A DNA stretch of 64,000 nt from Henricia sp. BOLD:AAB3569 (lineage: Eukaryota; Echinodermata; Asteroidea; Spinulosida; Echinasteridae), in NCBI GenBank assembly GCA_037783545.1, contig JBBELK010000514.1:186001-250000 (forward strand). Direction: 5' to 3'. Below are positions 13,186-28,100 of the stretch, piece by piece; position 1 is the first letter of the stretch; every line of letters begins with the position of its first letter. The position numbers were made by a program, and so were the translations under genes. The notes under the pieces are model-generated. The model did no database searches. It was not told the DNA's origin and saw only the letters and a list, made by a program, of their open reading frames with translations.

Positions 13186-16100
13186 TCCCCTCCTCCCCCA
13201 CCCCACCCCACCCCCGCAAAAGTTCTTGGATCCGCACCTGGTTATATACAATCTCTATCTAGACCGTCCAAAAGAATTTGGAAATGCTAAGAGTCCATTT
13301 ATGCAGGGGTATATGCCCCGTTCATTGAGTTACACACTGCCAGCGGTCGACTGGTACACTCCTGTAACGAGGTACCTGGATCGCCCACGCGCACCGCAGG
13401 GTTAAAGAAGCGCAAGAGGGATGCAATCAATGCAGTACTTGCATCAACAATTGCCTTGCATCGAAGGGTGCAAGAGTGTCGCAAATTTATCACAAGAGTG
13501 ACGTAAGCTCCATGCAACATCCATGCAATGTCCACACAATGTCTCCAAAAAAAGAAACAGAAAATAACTTGCTCCAGCTCTTGTGTCACTCCTCTCCCAT
13601 TATAATTGCTTGTGTCGATACAAAAACGTTAAAACATGTCCGGAACTTGGCGCTGCTTTTGTGACCCTTTTTGTGTCTATTGCGTTGACTGCAACACCTC
13701 TCTCCCACTGCATTTTTCACTTTGCCAAAAATGGCACAGTACAGACGCAATCGGTGTAAAGCTAGAAACGCATAGTAAGAAACGGACTTTAGTCAGTTAT
13801 ATCCCTCTGAGAATCCAGTAACTTGTAGCTAGTCCTCATAGACCCTTTGCATGGGCGGCCATGACAGGGGGCATTCATATTGTCACCGTCCATCATGCAC
13901 GAGTAGGCACTTTGTTAATCTATTGTCACATTTGTAGTCAGAAGTTTACATACAACTGTGTTAAAACTGGTGTGCTTAAACTTGCATTGTCACCTTTTTT
14001 GTAACAGTCTTTACTAAAGTCGTGATTTTGTGGAATTCCTCACGTGCTTGCAGTACTTAAAACATAGCTTGCACACCTTGCAATGGTTCGGGTAGTCCTG
14101 TTTACAATTTTGGGTGATGATGGTATAGTGTTGTACATAAACCTTTGACTTCAACTGTACATGTATCATGGCCACCGGTGCAAGGGTCTACATGTATATA
14201 ATGCATTTCATGTCTCTCGACATCTCAATGCACTTACATTGGCGGGTGGCACCTCAGACAGCCAAGCCAGAGACACTGGGGAAATCCCCTTCTCTTTGTG
14301 AACGGATGATCTGGAATATTTTATGAGCATTATACAACATGCTGGACCTATAGTATTTACTTTAACTCTTTCACTACCATATATTTCTGGTTTATTATCA
14401 AAAACAAATATTGCGTATCAACAGCATAAATGCTGATATGAACAATATTTACAGTAAAAAGTTACATGTAATATAACAATATTCAAAAATGCAATAAAAT
14501 ATAAACGACAAAAACACAAACCCAGACGTTAAAATCACAACATACAACAAACCCAGCAAACACCCAGTCAATAAACAAGTAATAGATTTTACACAAACAA
14601 AATAGCTACATGTAGAAGCAGCCCCCACCCCCCATCCACATCCACATCCACTCTCTCATTGAAATACAATGATATGCACTGAAATTTAGTTGTATTTTTT
14701 AAAACATGTACATGAAATGTACAGTCACTAGTTGATACAATTTAAACTAGCAACCAATGATGGAATGGTGGATTTTCTGTATCGCACAGATCGACATTTA
14801 GGGACCTGAAGGCCAGAGATAGTTGATGGTCTCAGTTCTCTGCTACACACACTTTCCCTAAGTGGTGGTAACATACCTCTAAATCGGTTTGACTTGAGGA
14901 GTTTGTGTCCAAACTTAAACATTAATTCCTCCCTTCTAGACTTAAGGGTAGGCAGACCAAGCAGGCCGAGTACTATTGTGTAAGAGTCATACCCACGACC
15001 AAGTATAATACGCACTGCACGTTTTTGCACACGTTCAATATTATCACTTTGGCATACACTAATAGAACTGTGCCAAACCTGGCTACCATACTCCAAAATG
15101 GGCCTAATGTAAGAAGTATACACAGCAACCATGTGAGCAGTGGGTATATTGGCCTTCTTAAGGATACACAAAGTGTACAACCTACGCGATGCCTTAGAGA
15201 CAATGTCAATGGTATGAGTGTCCCATTTTAAGTCATTTTGTATAGTAACTCCAAGTAATTTCATAGACGTCACTTGAATCAATGCTGCGTCATCAAGTTG
15301 AAATAATTGCCTCGGAGTGTCTCGTTTCAAAAAACTTACAGTCATAGTTTGACATTTAGATGGTTTTAGATGGTATGTGACTTTAATTGGCATTGATGCT
15401 ACAATGTATGCACTTCCTTACCACAGGTAAAAGACAAGTATATAACAGTGAAACCTGCTATTAAGGCCACATTGATAAACAGGCGACCTGCTTATAGTGG
15501 CCACCTGCTTATAGTGGCCACCTTTTTGTAGTGGCCAGTTTTTTACAGTCTCGAGGGTGGCCACTATATACAAGTTTCACTGTATCAATGTTTAATTCTT
15601 GCTATAACTTCATTAGGAACATGGTAGTTGCCTTGAAGGAGCTATCAATCCGCGGTGACTTCAGGACGACTATTGAGTACCTGGTCATGCTGCTGGAGAC
15701 AAGTGCCTTCCAGAACAGTGAGTTTGACACAGCATGGCTGGACGCGCTCATTCAGGAAAAAGTCCAGGTGGGGTTTACAATCTGTTTATTATCTTTGATA
15801 CGATGGTCATTCCTAAAATTAGGATCCAAAAGTTTGGTATAACGTTAATGTATCTATTCATGGACCTGAAACATAATGACGTTGCGGTTTGTTTACGTAC
15901 TTCCTTCTTTTTGCCTTATTTGTTCTGGTACCCTTGGACTCCCCGTAGATTTGCGCGCAGCCCCACCCTTTAGGTGGACTATGTCACATTTGTCATGCCC
16001 CAGAGGGAGGGAATTTGACACATAGGCTGCGTTCGAGCGTGCACTCATGTTAACACGATTATACTCTTGCGCGCGCAAATGCAAGAATAACGACACTCGG

Positions 16101-19100
16101 GTCAATGGGAGAGTATGCTCTCACTACTCCCCGACAAATGGGGAGTGTGCTCTTACTCCTGACGAGTGTCATGTGATTTGTACGAAGATGCAGAATATGG
16201 GTGGAATTTAGGTGAATTTGTTCAATGTGTTAACTCGATAACTGAAGCAACAACTCACTAAGGTTTGTTCTAGATGACCGCAAAGGTTTGCACTACAAGG
16301 ATGTGATTGTTCAAGTTTTTTCACGGAACTTTCTTTTGTCTCATTGGTTTGTGACAAAGATTATTCCGGGAAAAACCGGAACAAATCACATCCCTGGCAC
16401 TACTGTACGTCTGTATTTTCTTCAGTTTCTGGTGAGCAATGAAACACCGTGTTTTGTGCAGTCATGACAAGAGAGAGCCATCTTGGCTGATGGCCATTCG
16501 CGCATGCGGACTGCAGACTTGCCGCTCGCTCGAGTGCAGTGCTAACGCATTGCTCTGGAGTAACAAGAACTGTACGCTTGAACACAGCCATAGAAATAAG
16601 ATTTTCATAAGAGCAAACGTGCATGTTTTGCACTCCGGGGTGCGTGTTTTTTGTTTACACCACAGCGTGGGGTACACCCCAACTTTTCAACCCGAATAGA
16701 GTCTACTAAGTTTCCAATGACTGATACTTCTCAAGTGACAATCTTGGAAATAGTCAGAACTCTTACTCTTAATTAGAGAAAAAGAAGAAACCGAGAAATT
16801 TCGAAAAAAAACCCAAACAACACTGGGATTCGAACCAGAGACCTTATGATTACAAGTCGAGCTCTCTTCTAACCAGACCACGAAGCTGGTTGCAAACCGA
16901 CCGCATTAAAAACCCTAAATTCCTTAAAAATGACCAACCCTAAGCCCTAGCCTAGTCTCCTCTCAAGACGCTAAAAAGGTACAAAACCCCTCGCTTTCCC
17001 CTCGCAGTGGTTTAAAAAACAAATTACGCATCCGGGGTTGGGGTTTTATCACATAAATTTTGCCCCAGGGGTGGGGATTTTGTCACTGGAAAATTGACAA
17101 TCCCCAGCTCTTAGGTAGGGTAACCCCAGAGGGGAGTTGTGGGAGAAACAATTGATAGGTATACATAACATCTGACACCATCAAGAAGTGGGCTTTCTGT
17201 GCAGGTGGACGCTGATATTAATAATGTCTTTACATGTACATGTATGTCTAGGTTGAGAAGCCAGATACAATCCTAGGAGTCATATGTGCCTCCCTGCACA
17301 TTGCAGATATGTCCATCAGTGAGCACTTCTCGAACTACCAAACGTCGCTGGAAAGGTAACGTCAATCTTTCTTTTGCTCAGATTTTTTTAGTTTTTTTTT
17401 TACATGAATTGACTGTATCCCAAAATTGTCGTCAGACCCTAGCTGGTTTTAAACGTACTGTTTAGTACCGGAAAACCACACACTTATAAGGGAATAAAGG
17501 TATGGGTACCATGGCTGGTCTTAAACTATACGTTTATTAAAGATTGGCTGCGACCTGGGGCCAATTTCATGGCGCTGCTAAGCACAAACGTTTTTGCTTA
17601 GCACAAACATTTGCTTAGCACAGGATTTGTTTGCTTTATTTTGCAAAAATGGATTGCCAGCAAAAAAAATTTAAGTGATGTGTATTGAAAGGTATTCTCC
17701 TACTCTTGCGAAGAACACAAGTTGGTGTAAAATTTTGGCTTGTAATCCATTTTATAAAGGAAATAAATCATGTGCTAAGCACATTTTTGTGCTTAGCAGC
17801 GCCATGAAATTGGCCCCTAGATGCCGATAGTGGCTTGAGTGGGCTCAAGCCAAAGGCGACAGGTTATCAGCCTACAGATCCCTAGCCAATTTTTAACTTA
17901 TTGTTTATTAAAGACCGGCCACCCACACTTCTATTCCCATTCACAATATTTGTTTTTGGTGTAAATCTGTAAAACTTCCCAAAATTCTTTGACACGAACT
18001 TTACCATTTAGCCATTTTGTGTACATGTACTTTGCTGCAAGTCTTGTTACACACATGGGCAATTCCACCGTCACTGACATCAGATTTATAGACCGTCATG
18101 TCGCTTTAATATCACACAACCCCACAGCATTTTGATCAATCTGAGTCGAAACTGTCAGAGACCCCGTTCTCACTAGAGAAATCGCTTCGTTCGACGAAGA
18201 TTCGACGATGATTCGACAAAGAGATCTTCTGATGAAGAATCTCTTTATTCAACGAAGCAAATTAGCTTCATTCGACGAAGCGGTCGCTTCATTCGAAGAA
18301 GACATCGCTTCATTCGACGAAGCAAATATCTAATGCGAACACCCGCTTCGTTCGACGGATCGATTTGACACATTATGAGTGACCTCCTTAATACGTATTT
18401 CCGGCTCAAATTGATGCGCATTAGGTTGTTTTTTTCTTCGATTGCATGCATTGCTCGCACACACGCAAAAGAGTAAACTTTAACAAATTTGTCTGTGTCC
18501 AATTTGCTTTCAGGTATGTGTGATTTTTGTGTTCATGCGCATTTTCCATATGGGTATTTCTACGGTCAAGGGGGAATGTTGGCATACCATATTTTCAAGG
18601 AAATACCTTTGTCTGGTCTCAAAATAAAAGAAATAAGTTTCGGTTGTTCTGAAGAGATAACTTAGGCCCCAAAAGGGTTACAAATAGTGTGACAACATGC
18701 CTTTCTAAAAACCCCGTGTAAACATTTCCAATATACGCTCGTAACCGGGATGGCCTAAAATGTAACACAAGTGTCCGTCTCGGTTATGAGCGTATATTGG
18801 AAATTTTGTACACAGGTATTTTAGAAAGGCATGTTGTCACACTATTTGTAACCCTTTTTGGGCTAAGTTATCTCTTCAGAAAAACTGAAACTTATTTCTT
18901 TTATTTTGAGACAAGACAAAGATATTTCCTCAAAAATATGGTCTGTGTTGCCAAAATGCCCCCTTTACTGTGGAAAGACCCGTACATGTACACTGCAATT
19001 ATATGAAATATAATGGACCAATATTATTTCATTACGATTTTTGTTTATGAACAAAATGTTCAGAAAATGGTATTAATCATCTGCACTTGCGCTTTAGTAA

Positions 19101-22100
19101 TCAATTTCAATATCAATTTGGCTGTATTTTTCTTTCTACACAGAGGCCAAGCCTTACCCCCCAACATGCTTAGCAACACGCGAGACGTTGAGATGATCTA
19201 CGAAGGCTTCAAGTACATCATCCATGTGACCAGGCATGGTCCTAATAGCTACTTCCTGTGCCTAAATAACTCCACGTTGGAGGTGGACGTCCATCGCATG
19301 ACGGACGGCGGGTTGCTGATGTCGTTTGATGGGAGTAGCTATACATCCTACCTAAAGGAACAGATTGACAGGTGAGTGGAAATGCATGGGAAATACTTGT
19401 TTAAACTGCATTAAAGATAGTATACATGATTGGTAAACTGTTACAAATAGTTTTATCCCCCTGTGTGATTGAAGATATGCATGATTAAAACCAACCTCAG
19501 CAAAAACCAGCTCCGTACTTTCGAGAAAACAGTCAAAAAAGAGTTTGCAGTCATTTCGCCCCAAAACCATTTTGCCCTGAACCACGGCATGTGCACGAAG
19601 TGGTTTTGGGGCGAAGTGGCATTTGGGCGATGTAGTGTTTGGACGAAGTAATTTGGGGCGAAATGACACTCGGGCGAAGTGGTTTGGGGCGAAATGGCAC
19701 TTGGGCGAAATGGTTTTGGGGCGAATTGAATTTTCGTCTCATGAGACGAAAACTAATTGTTTTACTCATTTCTCAAAGACTATAGCCTTTCAGACAAAAC
19801 TATTTTAGGGGAAGTTTTCTTACGGTTATCATGTTTATATTGTGTAAGTTGGGCGTAAATCTGTGAACATTTCTGATTTTCGAGATTACCAATCATGTAT
19901 ACTGCCTTTAAAGGAGTGTGACCAGATTTTCAAAAATAATGGATTTTGTTTTAAACTAAACTCAAAAAACGTTCGGAAACTCAAGTTTGACTGACAATTT
20001 CTCTCTTGTTACCAAGTCATTTGAGAGCCCTGTTATTCCTCTTTACAATTAAGCAATTGGGGGATATGTAGCACAGCTGAATATTGAGTTGGGTGTAAAG
20101 TGAAATGTCACAAAATGAATTGCTATTGTCAAAAATTGTATTGACACATTCCTATTCCCCAAGCAAAAGGGGAATGCACTGTATGACAATAGCAGTGAAT
20201 TTTGTGACATTTCACGTATTCAGCTGTGTTTCACATCCCCCAATTGCTTAATCATAACAAATGACACATTATTGTAAAGAAGAATAACATGGCTTTCCAA
20301 CGATACTATATTCAAGGGAAATGGGCAACAAGAGAATTTGTCAGTCAAACGTGAGTCTCCGAACTTTTTTTAAGGAGTTTATTAAAAATCATATAAAATA
20401 CCTCCCTAAAATACCCTCCATGGGATAAAAAAAGATTTGCAGTCCCCAATTTGGATGTGGAAGCGAAAAGATTGGTGTAATTACTGCACTGCTTTGTGTA
20501 AATGGATAAATAAGTTTGGGGGATTTTTGACGATATTCCTGAACATACACGGATTGAGAATGCAAAATTTCAGAATGGTAATGAGAAAAATATGACAAAT
20601 GATATAGTATCAAAATCTCAACACTCATGGGAAAAAAATGAAGGCGTCCAAAATTTGATCGGGTCACGCTGCTTTAACAAATAGAAGATAGAAGTGGTTT
20701 TAACTGTCCAATATAATGACTTCTCCCAAGATATTTTTTTGTGAGAAAATATTATTTAACTAACGAAAATCAATAACAGTTCCAACATGATCGTCGTCTC
20801 CACAATGGTTACCGCCCTGCTATGAATTCAACGTGCAAGATTAAGCCGAAAACAATCAGTAAAATTGCTTCCGCCCGCGAATGCAACTGCATGGTCGGCT
20901 TGAAACCACAAAGGTTACCGACCGTTGGGCTCATCACAGCGTTATGCTGCCTGATTCTTTCAGAATAAAACTGCCACTTCAGACATTTCCGGGGGCACAA
21001 ACCTGCCATTAGAACCTTGAAAAGTTGGTTGGTTTCGGATATCCGTTTAGCATTTTTCTAAACCGATAGTTACATTTCAGTCGTTAAAACGTTTACACGG
21101 TCCCAGCATTAGTCCACATCGATTTGTCTACATGCGAAATCTGCTGCAAAGTTTCAAATTTACTTTGTACTGGTCTTGTAGATGGTTAGGGTACCCTCAA
21201 TTGACGTAAAATGGGTGAGAAATCTATGCAGGTTCTCCAATGCACATGGGTCTTTCCACAGTAAAGGGGTCATTTTGGCAACACAGACCATATTTTCGAG
21301 GAAATACCTTTGTCTGGTTTCAGTTGTTCTGGAGAGATAACTTGGGCCCAAAGAGGGTTACAAATAGTGTGACAAACATGCCTTTTTAAAAATCCTGTAT
21401 ACAAATTTCCAATATATGCTGTAACCGGGACAGACACTTGTGTTACATTTTAGGCCGTCCTGGTTACGAGCGTATATTGGAAATTTGTACACGGGTTTTT
21501 TTTATATTTGGCTAATTAACTCTGCATGTACATGTATGTCAAGTAGGGCATTTTTTTATCGATACCAGGATTTCTGCATGAGACCACTTATTAAGTATCC
21601 ATCTATCACCTAAAGAAGTTTATATGAATAAATACTACAAGAAAACAGCATTTTCAGTGTTTTTCTAAAGCATACCTTCATGATACTAGGCTAATTTGGC
21701 TAAAATAATGGGAAAATCACCGATATTCCATGATTATTTTCATTGCCTTCGGCAGGGGTTGGCACTATATCCCATACACCAGAAGAACACATACTAGGGC
21801 TTTTGGAGTCAGAATTTGCATGGTTGCTAAGGACTTTATGCCTTAACAGAAGTACAACCTTCTACGCCATTTTTCTCTAAAGCGCTTCTTAAAAAGTTGT
21901 GCTCTTGGTCATCACAGAAATGGTCATAACTTGGTCACTTTTTGACGGATTGACACAATGTTTGTAGTTTTGTGAAGCTTATAATATACTCTATCTGATT
22001 AAGTCATTATCTCCGTTTTCCTTTAATTTATGCAAGAGCCTACTTTTGGTGGAGTGGCTCGCATATTAATATTGTACAAATTTGTACAAATAAAGGGTCA

Positions 22101-25100
22101 AGGTAAAGCTATTGATATTTCCACAAATAAAGTGTTATGCTTTGTCCATATCTCCTCAGTTACCGCATCACTATCGGCAACCAAACCTGTGTCTTTGAGA
22201 AGGAGAACGACCCCAGCATCCTGCGATCGTCCTCAGCCGGCAAGCTCCTTCAGTTCCTGGTGGACGACGGCGGTCACGTCTGTGCTGATCAGGCCTATGC
22301 CGAGATTGAGGTCATGAAGATGGTTATGAGTCTCAGGGTACCGGAGAGTGGATGGTAATGACCACGGGCCAATTTCATAAAACATGTTACGCTTAATCAG
22401 AAATCTTGGATTAAGCATAGCACAAATGTTCGCCTAAGCAAGGGCCTATTTCATGAAGCTTATTGTTCTAAGCGCGCGAAGAGAGTGCGCGAGCAACGCT
22501 GTCGTCTGTTTTGTTTGAACGCGTTCGTCGTCTACTTTACTTGTGCCAACGTCAACATTTTCAAGTACAGTCATCGGTAATGTTTCCATTTTTTGATGAT
22601 TATCACTACCACTGAAGACCCTTGCCTGTCACTGACTGAGAAATTTCAACAAGACCTGTAAGTTGTGTATCTGTTGGAAAATATGTCTCAAATTTTGCCT
22701 AAAATGGCGAAGAAAAAAAATGGCGTCCCGTTAGCAAAAAATCGGTAGGTTAGCATGCGGTATGGTTTGCTATTGCTTAAACAGTTTTATGAAATGGACA
22801 GAGTGCTGCTTAATCAAAAAATCGAGTGCTAACATGTTTTCATAGTGCTGTTTGGCACAAAAATTTGCTTCGCACAGAATTTATTTGCTTTGTAAAATGG
22901 GTTATTACCAGCCAAAATTGTATGTCAAATTGTGTTTTGAGAAATAGTTGAAAAATAGTAGTAAATTCACGTCACATAAGATTTTGGCTAGCAACCAATT
23001 TTTGCAATATAAAGCAAATAAATTATGTGCTAAACAAATTTTTTTACTAAACAGCGACATAAAATTGGCCACCGATTTTATTTGCAACCCATTTAGTATC
23101 TGTCTGAAAGCAGTTGTACAAGTTAAAGATACAGACTTGTCAGCATTGCGCGCGCACAAAATTCGTCTCACGAAATACGCAGCTCCATGCCTTTGCTACA
23201 CGGAGCTGCGTATTTCGCGGCACAAATTTGGTGCGCGCATTGCTGACGAGCCTATGCCTTTAAGGCCGGTTCATACTTCATGTAAAAGCGAACACGAATC
23301 TGACGTAAATCTGAAGTCAAATGTTTTAATGACTAATGATTTCATTGATATCGTGCACATTTCATAAGAATATGTTCACATGCACTGCACATTGCACGGT
23401 ATTGTGGGTTTATAGAAGCTTACAAGTGTCTTCCACCTTAGCATTGAAATACATTGAGATACATTTTGCAGTGAACATTCACGCAAGTTGAAACTTCACT
23501 GTGACATATTTGTGTTCTCATTCACTTTTGCGTGAAGTATGAACCGGGCTTTACGGGAGGTTTTCAACAGAAAATTAGCGCATTTATAGTTGGGGCCAGT
23601 GTCATGTCAGAGGTCAACCGAATAATGCCCAACTCCTACAACTATATACACCTTTATCACGGTGCGGCCATCTTCCCTTTCCCCTATTAAAATGAACGTA
23701 ACCAAAGCGAGGCTTGCCGAAATAAAATAGTTTGGCCCCGTGTTGAAAATGTTCATTGTGTGCATCACAGTGACATGCGCGCGGTGTGATCAAGAAAACG
23801 CGCAGTGCGGACGGACATTGATTCTCTCAAAACGGAACACTGCACACGCTATCGCGCTATCGATCGCGCTATCGCGCAGACATGCACACGCACTGATCAT
23901 GCCCGACACGTACACGTACTATGCAGTGGGGAACAAGACAAAGATGGACGCACCGTGATAAAGGTCTATAGTTGGGGAGGTCAACTCTAGTTGGAGAGGT
24001 CCCATCTATAGTGGGGAAATGTAAAGTACATGTATTTGGGTGTAAAGTTACCTACAATCTTATCATCATGTGCATTGTGTTTGGCTACAAGTTTAGTCTT
24101 TGCTATTAAAGGCACAGGCTCGTCAGCAATGCGCGCCCGCCAAATTCGTGCTCGAAACACGCAGCTCCATGCCTTTGCTATGGAGCTGCGTATTGCGTGG
24201 CACACATTTGGCGGGCGCGCATTGCTGACGAGCCTGTGCCTTTAAAACAAACATTTTTTCTAAACTGAGAAAATGAAAAATAATTTTTTTAAAAATATTT
24301 AATTGTATTTTTTCTTGATAAAATGAGCACAGATGACATACGTTTAAAAAATAATAAAGAAAACTTATGTGAGCTCTTGGTCACACTAACTTGGACCCAT
24401 TCTCCAGCAACATGGACTAAAAGAAAGAAAGTATATAATACATAGCTTGTCTTTGTTCTTCTTTGTATTTCAGTGTTCATTTTGTGAAGCGACCCGGGGC
24501 CGTGTTAGACCAGGGGAGCGTGGTGGCCAAATTGGATCTGGACGACCCAACCAGAGTCAATAAGGTTAGCATATGAGACACACATTTTGTTTTTACCAGC
24601 TTTTTTTTTGTATAGACAGTATCGAATTGCTGCCATCTTGTGAGGCAACTTTTGTCATTTAAATTGGTAAACAATGGAAGCACAAAATGTGCAACCATGC
24701 ATGTCCCCAAGGCACAAAGAAACTACATGTACATGTACATGTACTCCACCAGATGGCAGCTATTCGATACGGTTTATTGGCATAAATGTAAATTATCTTT
24801 GTGAACTTCAAAACGTTTGTTCTCTGTATGGGTGACCTTAAAGATAATATACAATGTACATGATTGGTAAACTGTTACAAATAGTTTTATCCCCCTGTGT
24901 GATTGAAGATATTCATGATTAAAACCAACCTGAGCAAAAACCAGCTCTGTACTTCGTCTAACTTTTGAGAAAACAATCAAAAAAGGGTTTGCAGTAATTT
25001 CGCCCCAAAACCACTTACTTCGCCTTGAGCCATTTCGCCCTGAACCACGGCCTGTGCACTAGGTGGTTTTGGGGCGAAGTAGCATTTGGGCAATGTATAG

Positions 25101-28100
25101 TGTTTGGACGAAGTGATTTGGGGCGAAATGGCACCCGGGCGAAGTGGTTTGGGGGCGAAATGGCACTTGGGCGAAACGATTTTGGGGCGAATTGAATTTT
25201 CGTCTCATGAGACGAAAAGTAATTGTTTTACTCATTTCTTAAAGACTATAGCACTTCAGACAAAACCATTTTAGGGGAAGTTTCTACGGTCATCATGTTA
25301 ATAGGCGTAAATCTGTGAACATTTCTGATTTTCGAGATACCAATCATGTATACTGCCTTTAAAAATGAATTACAGCAGCCAATTTCACGAAAAATTTCGT
25401 AGCTTGCGCAACTTTTAAAAATGGCGTAAGCCCCATAGGCCTGCATGTAATTATCACCGGAATGTTGCTCAGCTTACGCAATAAAAAAGTTGCGCAAGCG
25501 GGCTTACTCCGTGTTCCTTTAGGGAATATCGTGAGTCGGTGGTAACTGAAACGTTACCCGAGTATTCCGGGTGCTTAGCACGAGAAATACCGAATCTTCA
25601 GGTTGCATCGTTCTCAGATCCGAGATACCCACGGGTTCTCACCACTGACTTGACCATTCAGTATCCACCCCACCGGAGTAAACAACTCCCTAACCTCAAA
25701 ATTAATTTGGAAAATCCATCTCCACCAAATACAATAACGGAAACCTCCATTTAATCTTGGTGGAACACGCCACTGATCCTGTAAACGCTATGCACGGGAA
25801 GAAAAATACAAATTCGTTATCAAAAATAATCCCAAACATATACAATTAATCGGGATAGCCCAAATAAATAAAAAATCGGGTAATTTACCAAAAAACCACC
25901 CTCGAGGGTAACCATTTAAATTACCAAAATAAACACTATACCTCAAAAATCGCTATCCCACCCAACGGATTTTTAAATTTAACATGTACGAATGACACAA
26001 AATCCCCAAAAAATATAAACTGTGGAAATAAAAAAATTAACAAAATAACACAACACATCGGTTAAACTCCAACTATAAAGGACCACAACACACTGCATTT
26101 TACTCGATTGTAACTGCAAATACACAAAAAAGGTCTTTTTCCACAAAAAAGAAACACAATCCGATGATAAATTTCCACCTTTGGATCAGGATTTTCCTCG
26201 CCGCTGAACACGAACGCTCATTGGACAACGGAACCAACCCATGGGAGGTCACGCAGAGCAGGATGCATCCACAACGCATAAAAAAGCCCAACCAGGCCAA
26301 TTAACTGCAACAATGACGTGGTCAAAACGCACGGGGCGTATCAAGCCAGCAAAGTGTCTGAACTTAACTGTATACACAACAGACACATCACCAACTTGAT
26401 ATGACAGCCCCGACACCAACTAAAAGCAGAAAACACGCAAAAGAAGCGCAAAAAAAATAGATCTCTAAATTTAAAACATGAAACAAACACCTTGACCAAA
26501 ACTATACCCAATATATGTCAAGGCTAAACAAAACTCAAATAAACTAAAAGAGCACTAAACTTCAAAAAAAAGCAATGGATGGGAACGCAAACTTAAAAAA
26601 CCCCAACGAGAAACAACCTGTGAACAACTACCAACCTATCCAAAGCAAATCTTTCAGAAACTGAAAAATATACCGCTTTGGGTAAACTACTAAGTTTTTG
26701 TTCCGACAATTGCTAAAATATTGGGAAAATCTACGAGCGGTAGACAATTTTAAAACACCCAAAAATGAGAGTGGCCAATATGTTAAACACGCAAAAATCC
26801 TTTCTAACACCAAACGGCGACAAAAAGAAAGCATGCAGGCACACGCCAAAATAAGCCAACGGATATCAAAATAATGAAAGGACATTTCAAAATAACAAAA
26901 CGCTACTCAGTGTTAATACCCAAACAATACCAGTAACAAACCAGAACTATAAAAAGAGCAGTCACTGAACACTAAACAATCCTGCTCTAACTAAACAAAA
27001 AAGCTGGTTCTATCGCTCTCAAGATTTACCCAAATGCGAGGTAATCCGATTCATTTTGAATCCACCCGCAACTGATGAAGGGCATACGGAAGCCCAGAAA
27101 GCTAGCTCTTGCTAAACCTAAAGGAACTGAAAGACGTTCTTTTACTCGCACAACCAAAAACCGGGGAAACTCTCCCACACCACCAATGTAATGTACAATA
27201 AACCCAGCAAAAACGGTACAAATTGGATACAAATAAATTTTGGAATAAAATAATATATTTTATTTCAAACAATCAAAACAAGTCAACCGGAACGCATGTG
27301 TCTCTGAATGGGAGAACGCCACCACCCCCCTCTTTACTAGGATTGGAAAACTGTTACAGATGGCATTATCTCCATGTGTAATTCAAGATGTGTATGATAA
27401 AACAAAAAACACCCTGTATACTATAAGTCAGCTCAGTACCTCATCTACATTTTGAATAAACAATGAAAAACTATGTCCGTGCTTTCAAGAAATTGTGCGA
27501 GCCTACTGTCCTATTTAGACTGGTTTCATGGTTATACTGTACGGAAAAATGGAGCCATAACTCCAGGATAGTCATTGGCATACATGTAGTTTCGTTCTCA
27601 TGAGGGCCCCCTTCAATTATTGTTTTGTCATAAAAAGATATCTTGGGGGAATTAATGCATTGGACAGTTGGAACCACATGTATCCATTTGAGTAAGGGTT
27701 TTTTCTCAGTCAAATTTATTTTTATTTTTGGACATTGCTAATCCTGTTTATATGGGCTTAGTTTCATTTGCAACGTACAATGTATTGTGCTTCTTCAGGC
27801 TCAAAACTTTGAAGGAGAGCTACCCAGTGCATCTCGGACCCACCCAGCAGAGACTCAGGGCGCCTGGAAGCTGAATCAAATCTTCATGAAAGCAAGGGAA
27901 GCACTGGAGAACATCATGAATGGATTCTGCTTGCCGGAGCCTCACTACACCAAGAAGGTAACTTGGTGTTGTGCCTTCGATAACCAGTCGTAGTACCTGT
28001 GCCCTTGAGCAAGGCACTTAACCACAATTATGCCGGTCTGTGCCACACATACATTTCTCATTTAATGTGGAAATTATCAGAGGCTGAATACTGTTGCAGA

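Noticed and set aside
13073..13405. Proline-rich 110-codon frame
   Set aside because: The proline run is the poly-C tract; the flanks show no homology.
16815..16890. Functional tRNA-Thr gene
   Set aside because: A-box, anticodon loop and B-box are recognisable but the acceptor stem does not pair; pseudogene or SINE head is more likely.
19469..19808. Repeated small frames with [19 protein letters not shown] peptides in several introns
   Set aside because: They are translations of the CGAAGTGG arrays in MITE family B.
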